Source: Gallionellaceae bacterium (GTDB taxonomy: Bacteria; Pseudomonadota; Gammaproteobacteria; Burkholderiales; Gallionellaceae). Taken from it: DNA of 19,176 nt. The DNA lies in contig DMCN01000022.1 in the NCBI GenBank assembly GCA_003445795.1, forward strand, positions 13,542 through 32,717, written 5' to 3'. Each line of letters begins with the position of its first letter. Positions within the stretch are counted from its first letter, which is position 1. The notes beneath the pieces are model-generated. The model was not told where the DNA came from and made no database searches. It saw only the letters and a list, made by a program, of their open reading frames with translations. This document shows positions 13,808 to 19,176 of this stretch, piece after piece. Made by a program: the position numbers and the translations under genes.

Positions 13808-15697
13808 ATGAGTTACCAATCAGAGTATGACCGTTCGATGCAAGATCCAGAGGGCTTCTGGCGCGACCAGGCGAACGCCCTGGAGTGGTACAAGTTCCCC
13901 CAACAGATCTTGAGCAAGGATGCCGACGGCATCGGCCACTGGTTCGCCGACGGCGAGATGAACACCGCCTATATGGCGCTGGACTATCACTTGAAGAACG
14001 GCCGCGGCAACCAGACCGCGATCATCTACGACTCTCCCGTCACCGATACCAAGAGAAAGATCACCTATGCCGAGCTGACCGACGAGGTCGCGCGCACGGC
14101 GGGCATGCTGGCCGACCTTGGCGTGGTCAAGGGCGACCGCGTCATCATCTACATGCCGATGATCCCCGAAGCCGTGGTCGCCATGCTGGCGGTGGCGCGG
14201 CTGGGCGCGATCCACTCGGTGGTGTTCGGCGGTTTCGCGCCGCCCGAACTGGCAGTGCGCATCGACGATGCCATGCCCAAAGTCATCATGACCGCCTCCT
14301 GCGGCATCGAGGTGAAGAAGGTCATCGAGTACAAACCGCTGGTGGACAAAGCCTTCGATCTGGCCAGGCACAAGCCGCAGAGCTGCGTGGTGCTGCAACG
14401 GCCGCAAGCGAGCGCGAGCATGATCGCCGGGCGCGACCACGACTGGGCCACTTTGCTGGCGAAAGCGAAAGCGGTCGGCTGCACGCCGGTGAAAGGCAGC
14501 GACCCGCTCTATATCCTCTACACCTCCGGCACGACGGGCAAACCGAAAGGCGTGGTGCGCGAGAACGGCGGCCATGCGGTCGCGCTCAACTACAGCATGA
14601 AGGCGATCTACAACGTCGAGCCCGGCGATGTGTTCTGGGCGGCGTCGGACGTGGGCTGGGTGGTGGGACACTCCTACATCGTGTACGGCCCGCTGCTGCA
14701 CGGCTGCACCACGATCGTCTATGAAGGCAAACCCATCATGACGCCGGACGCGGGCGCGCTGTGGCGCATCATCTCCGAATACAAGGTGAAGTCGTTCTTC
14801 ACCGCGCCCACCGCGTTCCGTGCGGTGAAGAAGGAAGATCCCGATGCTTTGCTGATGAAGCCCTATGACTTGAGCAGTTTGCAGGTCATCTTCTCCGCGG
14901 GCGAGCGGCTCGATCCGCCGACGCAGGAATGGCTCACCGAAAAGAGCGGCAAGACGGTGGTGGATCACTGGTGGCAAACTGAAACGGGCTGGGGCATCAC
15001 CGCCAACCTGTGGGGCGTGGAACCGAAACCGGTGAAGCTCGGCTCCTCCACCCTGCCCACCCCAGGCTTCGACGTGCGCATCCTGGACGAGAACGGCAAG
15101 CAACTGGCGCGCAACGAACAGGGCTACATCGCCATCAAGCTGCCGCTGCCGCCTTCCTGCCTGAACCGCATCTGGGGCGACGACAACAAGTTCCGCGACG
15201 GCTATCTGAGCTTCCTGCCCGGTTACTACACCACGGGCGACGGCGGCTACATCGACGACGAGGGTTATGTGTTCGTGATGGGCCGCGTGGACGATGTGAT
15301 CAATGTGGCGGGACACCGTCTCTCCACCGGTGAGATCGAGGAAGTGGTGGCAGGACATCCGGCGGTGGCCGAGTGCGCCGTCATCGCGCGCGACGACGAG
15401 CTGAAAGGCCAGATACCGATGGGATTGGTGGTGCTGAAATCCGGCGCGACCATCACCGAAGAGGCGCTGCTGAAGGAACTGGTCAGCCGCATCCGCGAGA
15501 ACATCGGCGCCATCGCCTGCTACAAGGACACCGTGATCCTGAAACGCCTGCCCAAGACGCGCTCGGGCAAGACGTTGCGCAAGACACTGAACGGCATCGT
15601 CAACGGCAAGGAATACAACGTGCCGTCGACCATCGACGATCCGGGCGTGATTCCCGAGATCATCGAGACATTGCGCGGCAAGGGCTTCGTGAAATAA
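13808..15697 (+). CDS. prpE: Propionyl-CoA synthetase PrpE
   Basis: AMP-forming acyl-CoA synthetase that converts propionate, ATP and CoA to propionyl-CoA, feeding PrpC. The 629 residues match PrpE (about 628 in enterics) rather than the longer acetyl-CoA synthetase Acs. Motifs are YTSGTTGKPKG (238-248) followed by the PrpE-like VVRENGGHAVAL, ASDVGWVVGHSYIVYGPLLHG, DHWWQTETG (386-394), YYTTGDGGYIDDEGYVFVMGR and the C-terminal RSGKTLRKTL with the catalytic, acylation-sensitive lysine at 588. A strong GGGAGGAG site precedes ATG 13808. It is separated from prpF by 154 bases containing a REPIN-like element, so it may have separately tuned expression. It ends only two bases from the convergent cupin gene with no visible terminator between them. 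Activity on other short acids such as acetate or acrylate cannot be excluded. Confidence 0.94.
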   Translation: MSYQSEYDRSMQDPEGFWRDQANALEWYKFPQQILSKDADGIGHWFADGEMNTAYMALDYHLKNGRGNQTAIIYDSPVTDTKRKITYAELTDEVARTAGMLADLGVVKGDRVIIYMPMIPEAVVAMLAVARLGAIHSVVFGGFAPPELAVRIDDAMPKVIMTASCGIEVKKVIEYKPLVDKAFDLARHKPQSCVVLQRPQASASMIAGRDHDWATLLAKAKAVGCTPVKGSDPLYILYTSGTTGKPKGVVRENGGHAVALNYSMKAIYNVEPGDVFWAASDVGWVVGHSYIVYGPLLHGCTTIVYEGKPIMTPDAGALWRIISEYKVKSFFTAPTAFRAVKKEDPDALLMKPYDLSSLQVIFSAGERLDPPTQEWLTEKSGKTVVDHWWQTETGWGITANLWGVEPKPVKLGSSTLPTPGFDVRILDENGKQLARNEQGYIAIKLPLPPSCLNRIWGDDNKFRDGYLSFLPGYYTTGDGGYIDDEGYVFVMGRVDDVINVAGHRLSTGEIEEVVAGHPAVAECAVIARDDELKGQIPMGLVVLKSGATITEEALLKELVSRIRENIGAIACYKDTVILKRLPKTRSGKTLRKTLNGIVNGKEYNVPSTIDDPGVIPEIIETLRGKGFVK

Positions 15698-15699
15698 GC

Positions 15700-16161
15700 C
15701 TAGGCGAGCTTGTCGCCGACCTGAGCCTTGGCGTACCAGGCGTTCAGCTCGGCAGCGCTACGCCCCTTGCCCCAGACCGCGATATCGGCCTCGGCGATGG
15801 GCGCATAAGGTCCGTGCTTCACTTCGAAGATGACCGCGCCGACATCGCGCGACAGCACGGCATGCCAACCGCCCGCCGGGATCTCCACCACATGGGTGTC
15901 TTCCCCCAGTTCGGCACGCCCGGTGACCTTGCCGGCATCGTCGAACTCCAGCACGGTGAAGCGTCCGCGCAGCGGGGTCAGCACTTCCCAGGTATGCGGA
16001 TGACGGTGCGGAAAGATCAGCGTGTCCGGCTCCATGGCAATAGCCAGACGTTGGATGGGGTCACTCAGTTCGGTATGCAGGTTGGAATTGGCGCGCAGGC
16101 GCGGCGACTGTTGGGCTTGCCGGCCGAGGTCGGCCAGGCCGCTGAATGTGAGTTTTTTCAA
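15700..16161 (-). CDS. WbuC-family cupin-fold metalloprotein
   Basis: A 153-residue single-domain cupin starting at TTG 16161. The N-terminal SPRLRANSNLH and following QRLAIAMEPDTLIFPHRHPH match WbuC proteins, which lie in O-antigen clusters of enterics but whose reaction is unknown. Cupin motif 1 contains H52, H54 (or H56) and E59, and motif 2 supplies H100 (EIPAGGWHAV), a usual metal-binding set. A longer frame to ATG 16215 lacks a ribosome site and its N-terminus does not resemble the family. Downstream it converges on prpE with a 2-base gap; upstream it is divergent from the outer-membrane gene, with 72 bases between. No polysaccharide genes are nearby, so its context gives no function. 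Confidence 0.85.
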   Translation of the reverse strand: MKKLTFSGLADLGRQAQQSPRLRANSNLHTELSDPIQRLAIAMEPDTLIFPHRHPHTWEVLTPLRGRFTVLEFDDAGKVTGRAELGEDTHVVEIPAGGWHAVLSRDVGAVIFEVKHGPYAPIAEADIAVWGKGRSAAELNAWYAKAQVGDKLA

Positions 16162-16168
16162 GACGGAT

Positions 16169-16174
16169 CTCCTT
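16169..16174 (-). promoter_or_regulatory. Ribosome binding site deciding a TTG start
   Basis: On the minus strand AAGGAG lies 7 bases before TTG 16161. It is the only good site near the 5' end of the cupin frame, and the protein beginning here (MKKLTFSGLADL) has the expected family length. Confidence 0.65.
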
Positions 16175-16233
16175 TGGGGTCGAAATTCTCTCACGCTTTT
16201 AAGCGCGGGCCACAACAGTTAGAATCCCGCCCC

Positions 16234-17205
16234 ATGCCTTCCCCTTCCGCCCACCTTCGCCTCGTCTGCATCGCCGCCGCGCTCTGCGCCTTCGCGTTGC
16301 CGGCGACCGCCGAGGAGGCCCACCCCGATGCCCCCAAGGCGGAAGCGGCGCCAATGGGTGAGGTAAGCAAATCCGAACTGGTGTTCGAGGCCGACCCCTA
16401 CTACACCTCGGTCGGCTACAACATCCCGCTCACCGACAAGCCCGTTCCCTCCATCGTCTCGGACAGCGAGGCCGTGATCTACCGCGACCTCATCGAGGGC
16501 TCGCTGATCCCGCGCTTCATGGTGCTGGAGGCCAGCATCTACCCGATCGCCTACACCAGTGCATTTATCAAGGCGCGCTCCCCCAATCTGTACCGGCAGG
16601 GCGAGATCGGCCACAGCGGCATCAACCTGTTCGAATCCGCCACTGTCGGTTTCCAGGAGCCCTGGGCGGTATCGGCGTTCTTCGGCAACGTGGCGAAACT
16701 GAAGCGCCCCAAAGATATCCGCCCCGGCAACAACTACGGCTACACCGGCTATCTGCTCAGCGCGGGCAACCGCCACATCAAGGACAACACGCTGATCAAG
16801 GACGACTGGTTCGAGTTCGAATGGAAGATCAAGGGCAAGATCGACTATCCCGACGAGCGCCTGTCATGGAGCTTCCGCGTCGGCGGGCGTTTCAACCACA
16901 ACAAGGACGTCAACGACGTCACCTACATCAGCCTGTTCCGCAGCAACCTCGATTTCCGCTATTCCTTCATGGAATGGTTGGAGAACACCAATTACAACCT
17001 GCGCGCTCACTTCCTGCAACACGGAGGCGAGATGGTGCGACTGGAACTGATCGCCGGCAAGAAAGTGCCGGTGGCGGGATGGAGCTACACGCCGACGCTG
17101 GACATCGGTTTCGTGTGGAGCAGCCCGAACGAATATTCCGGCGCGCTCAGGGACAACCGCGGCAACACCACCACGCTGGTGTTCCGGCCCTCGGTCGAGT
17201 TCTGA
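16234..17205 (+). CDS. Probable outer-membrane beta-barrel protein of unknown function
   Basis: A 323-residue protein with a clear signal peptide (HLRLVCIAAALCAFALPATA, cleavage near residue 26) followed by a short Ala/Pro/Glu-rich segment. The rest is rich in Tyr, Trp, Phe and Asn in alternating polar/aromatic stretches, such as RLSWSFRVGGRFNH, VTYISLFRSNLDFRYSF and WSYTPTLDIGFVW. It ends in Phe (FRPSVEF), as barrel proteins recognised by the BAM machinery do. There are no internal hydrophobic helices. I do not recognise a specific family. ATG 16234 starts the signal peptide, but no good Shine-Dalgarno precedes it; TAGAAT at 16220-16225 could be a -10, which would make the mRNA nearly leaderless. 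The open frame upstream to 15373 overlaps prpE and the cupin and is spurious. It is followed 88 bases later by an acyl-CoA synthetase gene on the same strand, so a role in fatty acid or hydrophobic substrate uptake is possible but speculative. Confidence 0.75.
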   Translation: MPSPSAHLRLVCIAAALCAFALPATAEEAHPDAPKAEAAPMGEVSKSELVFEADPYYTSVGYNIPLTDKPVPSIVSDSEAVIYRDLIEGSLIPRFMVLEASIYPIAYTSAFIKARSPNLYRQGEIGHSGINLFESATVGFQEPWAVSAFFGNVAKLKRPKDIRPGNNYGYTGYLLSAGNRHIKDNTLIKDDWFEFEWKIKGKIDYPDERLSWSFRVGGRFNHNKDVNDVTYISLFRSNLDFRYSFMEWLENTNYNLRAHFLQHGGEMVRLELIAGKKVPVAGWSYTPTLDIGFVWSSPNEYSGALRDNRGNTTTLVFRPSVEF

Positions 17206-17293
17206 TCCCGCATCGTCGCGCCGTGTCATCAATTCGTAGCAATGGCCGGATATAAGCAACAACAAATAAAAAAGCGCCAGTCAGGGAGAACAC

Positions 17294-19099
17294 ATGCACG
17301 CCAGGACCGACCTCATCGCGGAGGATGTCGCCGTCACGCTTGACGGCCTGTTTGCCGAGCGCGTGCGCCGCTCGCCGGACAGGATCGCCTACCGCCATTT
17401 CGACGAACACCGCTGTGAATGGCAGGAACTGAGCTGGCGCGAGATGGAACACGAGATCGCGCGCTGGCAGGCGGCGATGGAGCGCGAGGGACTGCGCCCC
17501 GGCGACCGCGTCGCCATCATGCTGAAGAACTGCCCGCAGTGGGTGGTGTTCGACCAGGCCGCGCTGGGCCTGGGACTGGTCAGCGTGCCGCTGTACGTCA
17601 ACGATCGCCCGGAGAACGTCGCGTATGTGCTGCAGGACTCCGGCGCAAAGCTGCTGCTGATCGACAACGCGACGCACTGGCATCCGCTGCACGAGGCCTG
17701 CAGTGACATCGACTCGCTCACCCGTATCGTCACCCTGCGCGCGCCGCCCGAAGGCGACAACGACGAGCGCCTGCGCAGCGTGGACGAGTGGTTGCCGGAA
17801 CAGAGCGCGGGCTTCCGCCATCTGGTCAGCGACCCGAACGAACTGGCCACCATCGTCTACACCTCCGGCACCACGGGCCGCCCTAAGGGCGTGATGCTCA
17901 GCCACATCAATATTCTCTCCAACGCTCATGCGAGCATGGACATCATCGCGGTGCGCGGCGACGACCTGCTGCTGTCGTTCCTGCCGCTGTCGCATACCTT
18001 CGAGCGCACGCTGGGTTATTACCTGCCGGTGATGACCGGCTCCACGGTTGCCTTCGCGCGCTCCATTCCGCAATTGGCCGAAGACCTGCAAACCATCCGC
18101 CCGACCATCCTGATTTCCGTGCCGCGCATCTACGAGCGCATGTATGCGGCGATACGCGCCAAACTGGACGAAGGCTCGCCGCTGGCGCGCTGGCTGTTTC
18201 ACCTGGCGGTGGAAACCGGCTGGGCGCGTTTCGAGCAGGAGCAGGGGCGCGGCCCGTGGAAAGCGTCGTTTCTGCTGTGGCCGCTGCTGCAGAAGCTGGT
18301 CGCGCAGAAAGTGCTGGATCGCCTCGGCGGCAGGCTGCGCGTGGCGGTCAGCGGCGGCGCGGCGCTCGCGCCGGAGATCTCGCGCGTGTTCATCGCTCTG
18401 GGGCTGCCAGTGGTGCAGGGTTACGGCCTAACCGAAACCAGCCCGGTGATCAGCGGCAACCGCCTGGAGAATAATTTTCCCGACAGCGTCGGCCAGCCGA
18501 TCCGCGATGTGCAAGTGCGCCTCGGCGAGCAGAGCGCGCTGCTGGTGAAGGGGCCGAACGTGATGCTGGGCTACTGGAACAACCCGGAGGTGACGCGCGA
18601 CATGATAGACAGCGAAGGCTGGCTGAATACCGGCGATGTCGCGCATATCTCCGATTCCGGGCACATCTACATCACCGGGCGCATCAAGGACATCATCGTG
18701 ATGTCGAACGGCGAAAAAGTGCCGCCGACCGACATGGAACTCGCGCTGCTGCACGATCCGCTGTTCGATCAGGTGATGGTGTTCGGCGAGGCGCATCCGT
18801 ACCTGGTCGTGCTGGCGGTGCTCAATAATGAGGCATGGCAGCATTTTGCGCGGGAGATCGGCATCCGCGCCGACATACCGGAAGCGCTTAACGACAGCCG
18901 CGTCGAGGCCAAAATATTGAGGCGCGTCGCGCGCAACCTGCGCGGTTTTCCGGGCTATGCCAGGGTGAACCGTGTGCTGCTGCTGCGCGAGCCCTGGAGC
19001 GTTGAAAATGGTCTGCTGACGCCGACCCTGAAGATCAAGCGCACCGAAATTGCGCAGCAATTTGCCGCGCAAATCAAGGAGCTTTATGGGAGACGCTAG
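17294..19099 (+). CDS. Long-chain acyl-CoA synthetase (AMP-forming fatty acid-CoA ligase)
   Basis: A 601-residue member of the ANL superfamily, of the FadD15/eukaryotic ACSL-like branch. It activates fatty acids with ATP and CoA. Motifs are YTSGTTGRPKG (189-199), LSFLPLSHTFERTLGYYLPV with the ERT feature typical of this branch, GYGLTETSP (from about 377), GWLNTGDVA (TGD at 446-448), GRIKDIIVMSNGEKVPP, and LTPTLKIKR near the C-terminus with the presumed catalytic lysine K580. GGGAG in CAGGGAGAAC precedes ATG 17294. No transmembrane segment is seen. The 88-base gap upstream is AT-rich and may hold a promoter (TATAAG at 17251-17256 is a weak -10 candidate). The exact chain length preference cannot be read from sequence. 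It is distinct from PrpE in sequence and is not part of the prp unit. Confidence 0.92.
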   Translation: MHARTDLIAEDVAVTLDGLFAERVRRSPDRIAYRHFDEHRCEWQELSWREMEHEIARWQAAMEREGLRPGDRVAIMLKNCPQWVVFDQAALGLGLVSVPLYVNDRPENVAYVLQDSGAKLLLIDNATHWHPLHEACSDIDSLTRIVTLRAPPEGDNDERLRSVDEWLPEQSAGFRHLVSDPNELATIVYTSGTTGRPKGVMLSHINILSNAHASMDIIAVRGDDLLLSFLPLSHTFERTLGYYLPVMTGSTVAFARSIPQLAEDLQTIRPTILISVPRIYERMYAAIRAKLDEGSPLARWLFHLAVETGWARFEQEQGRGPWKASFLLWPLLQKLVAQKVLDRLGGRLRVAVSGGAALAPEISRVFIALGLPVVQGYGLTETSPVISGNRLENNFPDSVGQPIRDVQVRLGEQSALLVKGPNVMLGYWNNPEVTRDMIDSEGWLNTGDVAHISDSGHIYITGRIKDIIVMSNGEKVPPTDMELALLHDPLFDQVMVFGEAHPYLVVLAVLNNEAWQHFAREIGIRADIPEALNDSRVEAKILRRVARNLRGFPGYARVNRVLLLREPWSVENGLLTPTLKIKRTEIAQQFAAQIKELYGRR

Positions 19100-19176
19100 C
19101 CCTGGATGAGTTTGTATCGTTACCGCACAGCGGGCGTAGGACGCATAAAATGTACCCAAAACCGATGCCCAATGGA

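Noticed and set aside
13808..15697. Acetyl-CoA synthetase (Acs) as an alternative name
   Set aside because: The length, the RENGGHAVAL segment and the position after prpF favour PrpE.
15373..16233. Upstream extension of the outer-membrane protein frame
   Set aside because: It overlaps prpE and the cupin gene in other frames, and the real protein begins with a signal peptide at 16234.
19100..19176. Trailing bases searched for a promoter, terminator or gene start
   Set aside because: TAAAAT at 19146-19151 has no -35 partner, no stem with a T-run is present, and no open frame with a ribosome site can be supported before the window ends.

Overview
The window is about 19 kb of GC-rich chromosomal DNA from a proteobacterium, most likely a betaproteobacterium. 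The grounds are the base composition, the prpB-prpC-acnD-prpF-prpE gene set under a GntR-type regulator, an EttA with the proteobacterial N-terminus, a DsbD/CcdA-like redox protein and two families of dispersed extragenic palindromes. A genus cannot be named with confidence. There are no rRNA or tRNA genes, no transposase or phage gene and no CRISPR array.

Layout. (1) 1-1448, minus strand: ettA, the ABC-F translation factor, cut by the window edge so that its C-terminus is missing. (2) 1449-2008: a gene-free stretch carrying two near-tandem copies of a palindromic REP-doublet (REPIN-like) element. (3) 2009-4347, plus strand: a response regulator with a long TPR output region, overlapped by 4 bases by a small soluble histidine kinase without a sensor domain. 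(4) 4348-4527: REP remnants. (5) 4528-5449, minus strand: a two-gene unit of a cysteine-bearing protein of unknown function and a GIY-YIG nuclease. (6) 5540-6721, minus strand: a secreted/membrane glutaredoxin-CcdA fusion. (7) 6888-15697, plus strand: the 2-methylcitrate cycle locus in the order GntR-FCD regulator, prpB, prpC, acnD, prpF, prpE. (8) 15700-16161, minus strand: a WbuC-type cupin. (9) 16234-17205, plus: a signal-peptide-bearing probable outer-membrane protein. (10) 17294-19099, plus: a long-chain acyl-CoA synthetase.

The prp genes form a nearly complete propionate oxidation route. PrpE activates propionate to propionyl-CoA and PrpC condenses it with oxaloacetate to 2-methylcitrate. 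AcnD dehydrates that in place of the absent PrpD, PrpF isomerises the methylaconitate product, and PrpB cleaves 2-methylisocitrate to pyruvate and succinate. The rehydration step is not encoded here and would need a housekeeping aconitase elsewhere. Two perfect 14-base palindromes with a shared TGTCGACA core lie upstream of the regulator gene and fit the operator type of FadR-subfamily GntR proteins.

The most unusual structures are extragenic. An approximately 115-bp REPIN-like element occurs once just before prpB and once, inverted, just after prpF, so the two copies bracket the prpB-prpC-acnD-prpF block. Its core holds a small hairpin whose stem differs between the copies by compensatory changes. 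The two-component pair (REC-TPR plus sensorless kinase) and the cysteine-bearing protein are the least characterised genes.
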